A stretch of DNA of 64,000 nucleotides from Symsagittifera roscoffensis (GCF_963678635.1 NC_087063.1:84615574-84679573), one strand, 5' to 3'; counted from the stretch's first letter, positions 11,072 to 21,677 are shown. Numbers and translations are program-made. The notes: a model not told the origin generated them from the letters alone.

Positions 11072-11280
11072 AGTATTTGGAATTCAGTATTTGAGATTCA
11101 GTATTTGGGATTTTGTATTTGAGATTCAGTAATTGGGAGCGTGAATGCAAATGATGAAGATAGTATTTAGAATGAGATGACAGAGTCCTGAAGATATATC
11201 GCCAAAATAGGTCAGTAATTGGGATTCAGTATTTGAGATTCAGTATTTGGGATTCAGTATTTGAGATTCAGTATTTGAGA
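11072..11280 (+). repeat. Minisatellite of ~15-bp unit, two blocks
   Basis: Units of the type 'gattcagtatttgag/gg' are tandem at 11072-11140 and 11213-11280, separated by unrelated sequence. Confidence 0.8.
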
Positions 11281-11326
11281 GCTGATGAATAAGTTTACTT
11301 CCGTTTGTTCAATTGGCAGGAATTGA

Positions 11327-11475
11327 GAAGACAGGAATTGAGATCGAAGTTAAGTGTTAGTAGGAAGTGAGATTGAAGCTGGGTATGGTTGACAGGAATT
11401 GAGATCGAAGTTGGGTATGTTCGACAGGGTTTGAGATCGAAGTTGGGTGTTTGACAGGAATCGAGATCGAACGTT
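11327..11475 (+). repeat. Minisatellite of ~35-bp unit
   Basis: Degenerate tandem copies of 'gacaggaattgagatcgaag' plus 'ttgggtatgttc'. One further copy occurs at 11820-11860, inside the neighbouring duplication. Confidence 0.75.
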
Positions 11476-11708
11476 TGGCATTCCAACTGGTAGCTGACCA
11501 ATGTAGTAATTATAATATATAATTTTAAACGCTACTACACATACATATATATAAACTGAATCAACAAACAAAATGAGGATTCCACTTACAGTTTGCGGAT
11601 TCCGCTCATAGTTAAGGATTCCGCAACAGCTCAATTCAACTATACACATGTCTTATTATTTGTTTGTGGATTCCACAAACTTTTCTGGATTCCGCAAATA
11701 CGGTTGAG

Positions 11709-11974
11709 GATTCTGCAAATTTGCCTATTTTTGGAGCAATTTTGAACGGTACAGTGTTTTAGGTATTTTTCTGTGGAATCCAAAACAGCATAGAAGATCA
11801 AAGAAATGTAGCAATTGGTTGACAGGAATTGAGATCGAAGTTGGGTATGTTCGACAGGGGTATGTTCGATTCCGCAAATTTGCCTATTTTTGGAGCAATT
11901 TTGAACGGTACAGTGTTTTAGGTTTTTTTCTATGGAATCCAAAACAGCATAGAAGATCAAAGAAATGTAGCAAT
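11709..11974 (+). repeat. Local direct duplication (~107 bp x 2)
   Basis: 11709-11815 and 11869-11974 are near-identical, both starting 'gattc[t/c]gcaaatttgcc' and ending 'gaaatgtagcaat'. A copy of the 35-bp minisatellite unit lies between them, indicating recent unequal exchange or replication slippage. Confidence 0.9.
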
Positions 11975-12035
11975 GTTGCGGATTCCGCGACAAATCTGAT
12001 TTGGGCCTGTTGCGGAATCCGCTTACAATGCACAG

Positions 12036-13669
12036 AATACACAGTTTGGCCTCGTAAAGACCCTTTGTTGACAAAATTTTTTGCCGTATGCAAGCTTTTG
12101 AAAGAACAGGTCAAAGTTGCCGTTTTGACAGATTTTGGTGGAAATTTTTGACCAAAAAAAATTGCGTTTTTTCGGCGCTCTCTCCTCTTCAAAGTTGGTA
12201 TATATTGGCGCCAGAGTTGGTCAGCCAAAAATGGGTGTCATAAAATACTACCAAAGGGAGACCATTTGGTTGGTGAGTGGAACAAATCCCTGATGAGCAG
12301 GGGCGTCCACCGCCATCGCCTCGATGGATCTGCCCCTGATTAGACAAAGTTGTTTTTGTTTTTGAAAAATTCTGCAACTATTAGAATGAATTTCCCGGTT
12401 TCGTTATTCATTTTTTCAAAACTGTATAAAAGTGTTATGATTAGTTTAATTTAAAACAAAATTTTCTTTTTCTTACTATCACGCCAAGCCTATAAAACGA
12501 CAATTTTTTTTAAAAAAAATCTGTGAATTAAAATGTGAACTTCCAAAATTAATGTTCCGACTGTTGAAAATGGGGAGGAAAGTTGTCTTTGGGTGCGTTT
12601 TAGATTTTTCCTTTTTTCCCCCGTAAAATCAGATACCAAAAATAATCATTGGAATGGGTCGAAAGATATATCATAGCCTTGTTCTGGAATTTTTTAAGTT
12701 ATAGACCAAGTTTTCAAAAATCAAAAAATAATTCTGCAAAAATATTCGATTTTCGTTTGTTATTCAGTTTTCGAAACCAAATGTTGTCGATTATGTGTAA
12801 TTCACTAAATTTCTACGGGTTTCTAAAGTTTTCTGATCATAACACGCACGAAAACTTCACTAACCCTTTTTTTGGAGTTTTTCTTATTATTGTGGTCGGA
12901 ATGTTCTAGGCTACTTGAACAAGAATCGGCTATCATTTTTTTTGCTATAAAGTCAACTGGCTCATTTTTTTTTTGGTTTCTAACTAGAAATCTTTTTCCA
13001 GAGAGCTGTATGTACTACAGGCTAGCAATTTATGGCATGGGATCCAGTACACGATAATGGATCAAAGGACTGTAAAATAATTATACGTAGAGGCGAAGCA
13101 AGCTGCACTTGGCAAACACAAACAAGAAAACGATAAAAGTCAGCTCTAAAAAGCGAGAAAAAAAATTGAAATAAGCTTCTAATTAGTGGAACTTTTGTTA
13201 AGTGTCGTATTCGATATCCTGCGACCTCGAGATTGGGAGTCTCATGTTTTCGAATCTGCGCCACGAGCCCTTGAAACTTCCACAGCACTAGCCTCCGATA
13301 AGCAGCTACAGATGCTCATAAATTGCCAATGCAGCAAAAATACCGCCAAATATAAATAAAACTATTGATAAATGTGGCATTGAAGCTAGATTAGTAGATT
13401 AAAATTCTCGCGACTTTCCCTTTGCGTAACTTTTGTTTGAAGAACGGCACATAGTAGCCGCCTATAAAGCAGAGAACAGATGCTATGAAATTTCTTTTGC
13501 CAGAGATTGTGAGTGCCACCAAATGAGCGTTTTATTGGCATTTTGGTTGAAAAAAAGATGAGTAAAAATTTTACTTTACATTCGCAAGCTCGTTTGTGTA
13601 ATAAATCAAAAAAGCATAACTTCAAAACTTAAGCATTTACATTAGCCGCATTAAACGCATTTTCATCAA
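12036..13669. other. AT-rich intergenic DNA with one transposon remnant
   Basis: No gene is supported. Short frames (such as 12649-12909) are A/T-driven with no family features. A hAT-like inverted end pair lies at 12298-12338. Confidence 0.5.
12298..12338. mobile_element. hAT-like terminal inverted repeat remnant
   Basis: A 41-bp segment opens with CAGGGGC and closes with GCCCCTG. The inner bases (GTCCA / TGGATC) are also roughly complementary, resembling CAGGGGCGGATCCA-type hAT ends. The element is far too short to encode anything and no 8-bp target duplication is visible, so it is at most a deleted MITE. Confidence 0.4.
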
Positions 13670-14415
13670 ATTTACACATTATCTTAGCCCTGTAAAAGAT
13701 TTACCGTGATTATTTTGCTTTCGAAATTAGAAAGTTCCCCTTTGAAAGCCTTCCTTGAGCTCATTGAACCTTTTCCAATTTTTTGCTGGCTATGTTAAAA
13801 GACTTGAACCCTTACTAACAGCCAAAAACACTGTACAGGAATAAGCCAATAAACAGTGAAGAAGGTTACCCAGAGACAATAACTACTAGCAGAATAGGAT
13901 CAGCTTTGCTATCATTGGGATACTTTTTAAGCAATAAAGGGTCATTCCAAAAGCTTAGTTTTTTTTATAAGACATTGTTGAATCTTACTTGAATTGTTTA
14001 AAAATTAAGCTTTTCGAATGACTAGCGCCCTCGTATGCGTAAAAACACTCCCGAGGATAGAAAAGCTGATCCTAGTTATACTATTAAAAAAAAAATTCTT
14101 GTTCTAGATAACTGATGATGGCAGTATTGGCGAAAACGTTTTTAATTTAACATTGATCCGACTTGTTTTCCATAGTATTACTTATTGTCTCTGGGTAACC
14201 TTCTTCACTGTTTATTACCTTGTAATCAGTAACAATTGAAGTCTTTTAACATAGCTATTAAAAATCTTTTAACGTTTCAATGAACTCAAGGAAACCAGAA
14301 AACCATATTATACTTTTAGAGGAGAATTTTTTAATTTCAAAGACAAAAAACATCACACTAAATTTGAGAATTTACTCTGCATTTTTAAGAAACCTTTACA
14401 ATTAACACTCATTTC
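13670..14415. mobile_element. Large foldback element (~745 bp)
   Basis: Two long arms are reverse complements. The best part is a perfect 35-bp match, 13848-13882 against 14182-14216 ('aataaacagtgaagaaggtt' and 15 further bases). Outward, 'ggctatgttaaaagactt' (13788) pairs with 14240-14260 and 'ccttgagctcattgaa' pairs with 'ttcaatgaactcaagg' (about 14277). Inward, 'aggatcagctttgctatc' (about 13897) pairs with 14054-14073 and 'gtcattccaaaagctta' (about 13941) with 14004-14023. The right arm holds about 100 extra bp (about 14080-14181) containing 'ctgatgatggcagtattggc'. No transposase is present and target duplications were not found. Outer limits are approximate. Confidence 0.75.
14112..14145 (+). 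other. Penelope/hammerhead-like motif, degenerate
   Basis: 'actgatgatggcagtattgg' followed by 'cgaaaacgttttt' matches the order CTGATGA - short stem - GAAA of the hammerhead core, which occurs in the terminal repeats of Penelope-like elements (established knowledge). Here stem II (GGCA/TGGC) has a G-G mismatch and no convincing stem III or cleavage site is seen, so activity is unlikely. Confidence 0.3.
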
Positions 14416-14934
14416 ATAAGAGAGCAGCGTTTCTGCTTTCGTTTTAACAAAATATGTTGACTTGAACAAAAAAGAAATTAAAAGCCGCTCCGCAAAAAAG
14501 TCAGCGTGTTCAAAAATTAAGACTTTTCACTAAAAAAACTACACGGCCGGAATTAGTGTCTTAATACCGTTCATTGACACAAAGGAAACCGCTTGCTGTG
14601 CAATAACAAAATAAAATAAAAAACAGTCATTTCAAATTTTTGTTCGTGGTGTGATGAAAGAATCTAAAAGAACGCCAAGATTTTAGGTATCTTTGATATT
14701 TATAGTAAATAAGGCATAATCCGCATTTTTTCAAAAAAATGAACAGAAAAACAATAAAAAAAAAAGATTTTCAATTTTTCACAACTTAAGCTTAAATGGG
14801 CTCTGCTGAAAATTTAAGCCTTTGTACTTCGGTGTTTCCGGATAACTGATATAACTTAATGATGGTTCCATATTGTTTTCCAACTAGCCCAAATCTGAGG
14901 CCGCATGCACTTGGTTTTAAATCATAAAAAAAAT
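14416..14934. other. AT-rich DNA up to the left edge of the array
   Basis: Nothing recognised. Homology to the array begins abruptly at 14935 within 'aaatgaactatctctagg'. Confidence 0.55.
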
Positions 14935-16512
14935 GAACTATCTCTAGGTTTTTTGCCGAGGGAATTATCGTTCCCGGTTCAGTATATAACAGTTATTCTT
15001 TAATCTGTTCAAGTTGTCAGAAATTGTTGCCAACTGTTCAAGTTGTCAACAAAAATGTGGTAAAAAAAAGCTTTTCGATTTTATTAATCGTCTTCAGTTA
15101 TGAGCATCGAGTCAAAACATGCAAACTTATAACAAAATGAACAAAAAATATAAAAGGCAAGCAAGAAAAAGGACAGAAACACTGTCGCGCAAGTAAAATA
15201 ACCCGCATGTAGGATTAGTCTTAGAAGACGTAACTCAGTGTATAACTGCGAAACTCGTCTTTGGTGTTCAGCGCCGGCGTTCTGCGAATATAGACAGCTT
15301 CTTATGCTTTAGTTTTGACTGTCTTCGATTGACACATGAGCCTCTTCATGTGCAAACAAATGTAGTAATTGTGCGTCCTGTCAAAAAAACTCCAGTAGTT
15401 TTTCGCGATTTCTCTTCTGCTTTGTCAGAACTCGTGTACAGTATTATCCAAAAATAAAAATTACCTTGAGAGGTTTGCTTGATACTTCGTTCTCAACCAG
15501 AGGTCGTTGATAGCCCCATACAATTTAGACATCAATTTTAGCCTCTTACAAGCTTTTTCAAGGCTCTTGGGAGTATGAGAGAAGCAATCATTGTGAATCA
15601 ACTAGTCGAAACCTAAACAAATTCACATTAAAATGCAGCGTGTGAATTATGCTTCAGAGAAATTGGTTTTCCTTTTCTTATTTGAGCAGCCAGCCGGGAG
15701 CCCTAATATGGAGGCTCCTCATTTAGGATTAAACAAAAGCTCACTTAATCATGATGTGCTTATTAAACTTCAGCTATCATGCATGCGCTCGTCTAAAAAT
15801 TGTAGCGCATAAGCTATTTGAAACCGAAATTATAGAATCATATGATTGCATCACTACCAGAAACGCCACAACGCCAAAAATAATGGAACAATTCAAGAAA
15901 TAGTGAATAGATAAACTTGAGACATGAATAATAATTACATTACAAGCTCAATCTGTGTTCAAAAGACATAAAAATTATAAATTCAGCGTCTTACAAAGTT
16001 AGAAAACGAAAAGTAAGTCAAACCAAATAGGGTTCTTTGATTTACCGAACCAATCTGAAATCCAAAATCGGAATTTTTACAACATAGAAAAAACTCTTGA
16101 AGAAGTTTAATGAAAACAATTAACGGAAGAAAAACAAATTATTGCTAAATGATCAACAATAAAAAAAGACAATCATGTTCAATCATTAAAAAAGACAATC
16201 AAAAAATAACTCTTATTTTGCGACCAATCAAAATCATACCACATCAATTGTCATAGTTTCCCCAAATCTTAGCTCCGGCTTGTCACCCATTAAAATTATC
16301 TTGACTTGAAAAAAGAGATGTCAATATCTGTTCTTTATGATTACCTAAGAATCTTATTAGCGAACGACTGTTTTGTAGAAAGAAGAAAACTTTATTCTGA
16401 GCAGGGTTTTTTAAGTGGAGTCATGAAAAAATAGCATCACTCGTGTGAATTCGAAAACTTGACATCGTTCAATTTGGAAATAATTGAAAAAAAAAACACA
16501 CGTGCAATATAG
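14935..16512 (+). mobile_element. Module X, copy 1 (complete core, head missing)
   Basis: About 1.58 kb, not homologous to the LINE. It starts 'gaactatctctagg' and ends 'cacacgtgcaatatag', where it joins the last bases of ORF2. In the other copies an ORF1 head precedes this start; here the array edge cuts it off. Contents: a hairpin near the start (mutated here to 'gggaattatcgttccc'); an open frame 15197-15454 with no ATG; and an ATG frame of 59 codons at 15633-15812 starting MQRVNYASEK. I recognise neither product. The 148 bp at 15703-15850 are missing from copies 2 and 7. Confidence 0.75.
15633..15812 (+). CDS. Small frame in module X, 59 codons, unknown
   Basis: Starts at ATG with MQRVNYASEK and ends LSCMRSSKNCSA before TAA. 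It contains a hydrophobic stretch LVFLFLFEQ near residue 11. The same frame is kept in X copy 6 (from 42632) and copy 8 (from 57120), but the 148-bp deletion destroys it in copies 2 and 7. I do not recognise a family; it may be chance or a decayed exon. Confidence 0.25.
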   Translation: MQRVNYASEKLVFLFLFEQPAGSPNMEAPHLGLNKSSLNHDVLIKLQLSCMRSSKNCSA

Positions 16513-17085
16513 TCATGGGAAGTATGGAAGATAAGAAATACAAATTGCTCCTTCTGATATAAACTATAAGGACATGTTAGACTTCAGCAACAAACCAGGA
16601 TACCCGGTATCCGGTAAAAGTAAAGTCAATTGAACAAAAACTGCTAAGAAGTAGAAGGTAGATATATCAAGCGTACCAGGACACTCTGTATCCGGTATTA
16701 AAAATATTATTTTAAACAAGTCACAGAAAGAATAAAAACAGTTTGACGATCAGGACACACCGTATCCATTTGATCAAAAAATGTACAGAAACAGTTCAGA
16801 AACTATCTAGATGAGCTCCCAACAATTTAGAAGGTGTTTCTTGTGTTTACAATTAGGTTACTACCTCGATAAAATGTTTTCGACAAATATGATGTTATTT
16901 GTTGTACATATTGATTATGAAAATCTTTACTAAAAAATTTAATTTACAATTTTAAAATATATATATATTTAGAGTTGATGTTTTTACCTTCTGATTTCTA
17001 CATTTTGAAAGAAAAAAATCTAATTTTTTTTCAAGTATATCTCCGGGTGAAGGCTTTTTTGCCCCCCATTGAGTAAAACCAAGTC
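16513..17085 (+). mobile_element. ORF2 3' tail plus LINE UTR, upstream of L-1
   Basis: 16513-16557 encodes the end of ORF2 (…VWKIRNTNCSF, stop TGA at 16555). The following ~530 bp lead to the ORF1 ATG. Three palindromic words, GGATACCCGGTATCC (16598), GGACACTCTGTATCC (16679) and GGACACACCGTATCC (16753), are spaced 81 and 74 bp. Just before the ATG is 'gggtgaaggcttttttgccc', a GGC-T6-GCC hairpin. Because units are head to tail, 3'UTR and 5'UTR cannot be separated. Confidence 0.75.
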
Positions 17086-19212
17086 ATGAGTCAACAACAA
17101 CTGACGGAATCTCAGCTATCAATTACTCATGAAGTGCTGATTGAAACGGAGACAAAATTGAGAAATGCGCTAACAGCAAACAAAGCGACAACAGAAACAA
17201 AACAAATCCAAATAATCAAAATAATCCCTCCATTCTCGAAAGAAATTGTGAAGTCAGCTGAAAATCTGTCGCAGGCTTATCGGAGTTGTGCTTCCGATAT
17301 ACATAAACAACTCCCCACAACAATGCAACAGAAAAAGACAATCTCAAAAACAATAACTGTGACAAAAGATGACCGCAAACTTCATACACTGACAGTAATT
17401 GCTCCCCCCGAAGCAGAGCAATTCATAACTAGCATCAAAAGCGAAGAAATCATTCTACTTAACAGGACGGTATTTCCCATGGGATGCTTTCCAAGGTCTC
17501 ATAGACCCAAGAACATTTACCCTAAACTAGCCAAAATCAAATTGTCGAACTTGCCTTATGTATGCAACGATATCGAAGCGAAATTTGTTCTCAAATTGCC
17601 AGAAGACATAACTCATAGCCCCATATTCCAATGTGAGACCTGTATCGTAACTGAACCGGGTCAGTATGTTTACACAGGAAGAGCCATTTTAGAAGTTAAA
17701 ATTCAAAACGAAGAACAAGAGAAAAAGCTGACGCGGTCTTACAAATCGAGAATGGATGGCTTCAAAATGTGGGAAGGTGTAGAAATCTCGTTTCACATAC
17801 CTTCACTACATGAACGTCAAAAATGCAAGATGTCTGGACGCCAAGAAAAAGGTCTGTGCCAGTCGGTCATATTTGGAAGTTTGACCTTGAGAAGAGCAGA
17901 AAATACTTGATTTTGAAGTGAAATTTAATTTTTCAAAATTTCGAAAGGAACATGTCATGCACGATTTTCTCGCGACAACTGAAAATCAGAAAAAGAAATC
18001 AGAACAATTTTAGAACAATTGCGGGGAAGTTGTCAATTAAAAAACGAGTGGGAAATTGCTATTCGCAATTTCCATCATAGTGAACGAGAGTAGAGCTGTC
18101 CTACTTGAAATAGAAGACAGAGTATCCCCGAGAGAGCGATTACTAAAGTTGGACCAGAGTGAACCTTCAGCGGAAAGGCGGACAACTGGAGTGTCCCAAC
18201 GGTCCAAGAGAACTCAAATTCTAGAGCATGAACTTATCCTTGCTGTCCAAACTATAAAACATTAAACTTCTCTTAGTTATTTATTTCTTGAGTTAGTTAC
18301 TGACTGGATTATTTTCCCAATTCTTGAGCGTGCTGCTATGTGAGTACAAATTTAAATTCTAGAGTGTGTTTTGTAATTGTTATGTTGAGGTAAGGCGAGT
18401 TTTAGGTTGATCCATCTGAAATGGATCAAAGTCACACTGTCTAATAAAAAGTAACCTAACGGATTGTTCCAACCCGGTTTTTAACGGCGTTCATGTATTT
18501 TGGGTATCTAGAGACCTAAGTATGGGGACGTTTCTAATTCTAGAGTGGGGGGATATTTTAGTAGTAGCCTTTAAGCTGTAACGGGTCGTAGTCTCATGTC
18601 ATAAGCGAACCGAACTGGCTCCGACCGTTCTTGAGGTAGAAAAACACAAGAGATAGTGTCCCTGACCCTTGAGCCAGTGGTTATAGGGCCTATTTTTCTT
18701 AAGCCTCATGTGTGACTGCAGTAGACGAATGTTACAGTCATCACGATGATTGGTGCAACATAGGAAACCAAATAACCAATAATCCAAATAATCAGTACCC
18801 ACAAAAACCAAGCTCCAATAATGCCAGCGACGAGAAAAACGATGACGAAACAACCAGCGATAAGTTTTGTAATGGTACCGAAAATGAAGAAGATAAGAAT
18901 GTCGAAACACCACCATCTAGAGTTTTGATAAATGAATCTAAAACAAACAGTGTAGCAACTCCAAGCGAAGAAAAACAAAAGGATGAGGTTCTCAACAATC
19001 AGGTCGTAGATTTTCATTCTTACTCAGCAAAAGAAAAAAAAGACAATTTAAATATCGAAAATAACAAACGAAAATGTTCCTCTGACGGAAGAATGCTTAC
19101 AAAAAGAGAGCGTGAAACTTCACCAACCTCTTGGTCAGTTTTAACACGGAAGAATGGGCCTAAAACGAAATCTAAAAATAACGGAGAAGACTTGGTTGGA
19201 GTGAAGTGTTAG
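17086..19212 (+). pseudogene. LINE ORF1, copy L-1, split by an LTR insertion
   Basis: ORF1p-type RNA-binding protein. Removing the insertion and one copy of its 3-bp target duplication leaves one frame of 413 codons (17086-17854 plus 18740-19212). An RRM-like part lies at ~145-240, with RNP2-like KIKLSNLP and RNP1-like TGRAILEVKI. A zinc knuckle follows, C244-x2-C247-x9-H257-x4-C262, with an unusually long middle loop. Cys244 is Arg in this copy (HERQKC) but Cys in the others. The tail (263-413) is polar and Asn/Lys/Glu-rich, with basic runs that could serve nuclear import. As it stands the frame runs into the LTR and stops at 17908. The start MSQQQLTE is shared by all copies that keep the 5' end. 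Confidence 0.85.
17855..18736. mobile_element. Probable solo LTR, 882 bp, inside ORF1
   Basis: Bounded TGTGCC…GTTACA, the TG…CA ends of LTRs, and flanked by GTC on both sides (17852-17854, 18737-18739), GTC occurring once at this point in uninterrupted copies. It has a TATA-like 'tataaaa' (18253), an AATAAA (18443) and between them a perfect hairpin TGATCCAT-ctgaa-ATGGATCA (18408-18428). There is no gag/pol, so it is a solo LTR, perhaps Gypsy- or BEL-like. A 3-bp duplication is shorter than the usual 4-6, which lowers certainty. It is absent from the other copies, so it inserted after the duplications or only in this unit. Confidence 0.7.
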
Positions 19213-19222
19213 CAAAATTTCT

Positions 19223-20450
19223 ATGTGCGAAAAACCAGATGTTTTTTGCGTTAATATTTTTAGCATAGAAATGCAGCTAAATTACACTCACTTATCAAAA
19301 AATGCCAAGTATTAAAAAACTCGCACAGTTTCATTTTGTGCAATCAGGAAGCAAAATTATCAAAACTTACAAATATACAACTGAGTTTACTGGATAAAGA
19401 TAATGTTTTATTCGATTTCACACCGGGCTCAAATAATTCTGGTGGTTTCTTAATGTTATGGTCATCAAACTTGAGTCCTGCAAAAAAAGTTGCTTCAAGT
19501 ACTGGTTTTCAATTGTTAAATTTTGTCAAACTTGATTGGTTTGTTATCAACGTTTATGCAAACCCAAATTCATTCCAAGCAACTTTGAATTCCTTGAAAT
19601 TAAGCATCAGATTTTTTCCTAATAATTCGAAAATTATCATGATGGGTGATTTTAATGCGCTGAGTTATGACAATATTAACAGTTCTTCAATACTTAAGTT
19701 AAATGATGCACGTATCACACGATTTACCCAACTCAAAGAACAAATTCTTGATTATTTTGGTTTTGTTGATTTTGCACTCAAGAATGATTTTTGTGATTAT
19801 ACAAATTATGACAAACAACATAAAACTTTTGCGCGCATAGATTATGTTTTTATGAAACTCGAAACAGAGTATGACTCTATGCAAAGCACTCAAATATCAA
19901 TTTCTGATCATTTACTCTTACACGTTTTTGTTAAGCCATCTAACTTGTATCAGCGCGGCCCTAGTTACTGGAAACAAAATGAGGAAATTTTAAAAGACAA
20001 CGCCAGTACAATTTTCGTGACCTTCTGAGGTTTATTCAAGAAAACAAAAAGCGCGTAGATCAGAAAGAACTTAAAACATTGAAGTATCACGAAAATGTTC
20101 TCAGAAATTGTTTTCACAGCGAAAAAGGTCCGAACCCTAGTTTGATTGAAAAATATCATTTGGTGCTGGAAAATCTTCAAAAAGTTTCCAAGGAAAAAGA
20201 TTTTTCAGACTATCGAAAAATTCAGAAAACTCTCAGCTATACATTTGAGGGTGTGCCCAAATTTTGTAGTCAATGGACCTCAAAGAACACAATTAACTCA
20301 ATCAAGCGAATTCAAGTGGATCAGAACGTTTATCATACGGATGATGATATTCTCAATCAATTTCGAAAGTATTTTTCAAATATTTTTTCAAATAAATCTA
20401 CAACAGACTCCGATCAACTACTAATGACATTTTTATCAAAACATAAACTC
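19223..20450 (+). pseudogene. LINE ORF2, copy L-1: endonuclease and start of RT
   Basis: APE-type endonuclease: QEAK, SGGFLMLW, INVYANP, GDFN (metal/catalytic), RIDYVF and SDH motifs are all present. The N-terminal part (from ATG 19223, MCEKPDVFCVNIFS) is out of frame with the rest at 'tattaaaaaactcg', as in all copies. The endonuclease frame stops in 'gtgaccttctgagg', and RT-N continues in another frame (20079 on) to 20450. There it is cut and fused to an internal point of the next ORF1, so the RT catalytic core is missing. Confidence 0.85.
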
Positions 20451-21667
20451 GGATTCTCATCTATCAATTACTCATGAAGTGCTGATTGAAACGGAGACAA
20501 AATTCAGAAATGCGCTAACAGCAAACAAAGCGACAACAGAAACAAACAAATCCAAATAATCAAAATAATCCCCCCATTCTCGAAAGAAATTGTGAAGTCA
20601 GCTGAAAATCTATCGCAGGCTTATCGGAGTTGTGCTTCCGATATACATAAACAATTACCCACAACAATGCAACAGAAATTGACAATCTCAAAAACAAAAA
20701 CTGTGACGAAAGATGACCGCAAACTTCATACACTGACAGTAATTGCTCCCCCAGAAGCAGAGCATTTCATAACTAGCATCAAAAGCGAAGGAATCATTCT
20801 ACTTAACAGGACGGTATTTCCCATGGGATGCTTTCCAAGGTCTCATAGACCCAAAAACATTTTTCCTAAACTAGCCAAAATTAAATTGTCGAACTTGCCT
20901 TATGTATGCAACGATATCGAAGCGAAATTAATTCTCATATTGCCAGAAGACATAATTCATAGCCCCATATTCCAATGTGAGACCTGTATCGTAACTGAAC
21001 CGGGTCAGTATGTTTACACAGGAGGAGCCATTTTAGAAATTAAAATTCAAAACGAAGAACAAGAGAAAAAGCTGACAGACTGGTCTTACAAATCGAGAAT
21101 GGATGGCTTTAAAATGTGGGAAGGTGTAGAAATCTCGTTTCACATACCTTCACTACATGAATGTCAAAAATGCAAGATGTCTGGACGCCAAGAAAAAGGT
21201 CATCACGATGATTGGTGCAACATAGGAAACCAAATAACCAATAATCCAAATAATCAGTACCCACAAAAACCAAGCTCCAATAATGCCAGCGACGACAAAA
21301 AACGATGACGAAACAACCAGCGATAAGTTTTGTAATGGTACCGAAAATGAAGAATGTCGAAACACCACCATCTAGAGTTTTGATAAATGAATCTAAAACA
21401 AACAGTGTAGCAACTCCAAGCGAAGAAAAACAAAAGGATGAGGTTCTCAACAATCAGGTCGTAGATTTTCATTCTTACTCAGCAAAAGAAAAAAAAGACA
21501 ATTTAAATATCGAAAATAACAAACGAAAATGTTCCTCTGACGGAAGAATGCTTACAAAAAGAGAGCGTGAAACTTCACCAACCTCTTGGTCAGTTTTAAC
21601 ACGGAAGAATGGGCCTAAAACGAAATCTAAAAATAACGGAGAAGACTTGGTTCGAGTGAAGTGTTAG
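20451..21667 (+). pseudogene. LINE ORF1, copy L-2, 5' truncated
   Basis: Begins at about codon 8 of ORF1 ('gaatctcatctatcaatt') directly after an RT fragment. A 1-base loss in 'acagaaacaaacaaatcc' shifts the N-terminal part; from 20592 the RRM-like region and the zinc knuckle (HECQKC…HHDDWC, all ligands present) are open. A shift at 'gacgacaaaaaacgatg' and a 9-bp loss near 21352 alter the tail, which resumes in frame to the usual GVKC-like end (here RVKC). Confidence 0.85.
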
Positions 21668-21677
21668 CAAAATTTCT

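Larger units (their letters stand above)
10555..12035. repeat. Cluster of GGATTCCGCAAA-type short repeats
   Basis: The word 'GGATTCCGCAA' and its reverse complement 'TTGCGGAATCC' recur many times in both orientations, often as 'gtaagtggattccgcaaaatg', at about 10570, 10605, 10660, 10695, 10725, 10745, 11580-11630, 11670-11715, 11865 and 11975-12020. Separate minisatellites and a 107-bp duplication lie inside. No coding frame survives comparison between copies. It looks like unstable satellite-like DNA. Confidence 0.7.

Noticed and set aside
11072-11280. CRISPR-like regular repeats
   Set aside because: Units are contiguous ~15-bp degenerate tandem repeats without unique spacers, in eukaryotic DNA.
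14112-14145. Active hammerhead ribozyme
   Set aside because: Stem II has a G-G mismatch and no stem III or cleavage triplet could be placed; kept only as a degenerate motif.
19305-19325. Possible programmed frameshift at A-AAA-AAC in ORF2
   Set aside because: The upstream frame meets TAA at the start of the run rather than after it, and other breaks downstream have no such signal. Ancestral mutation or homopolymer error is simpler.
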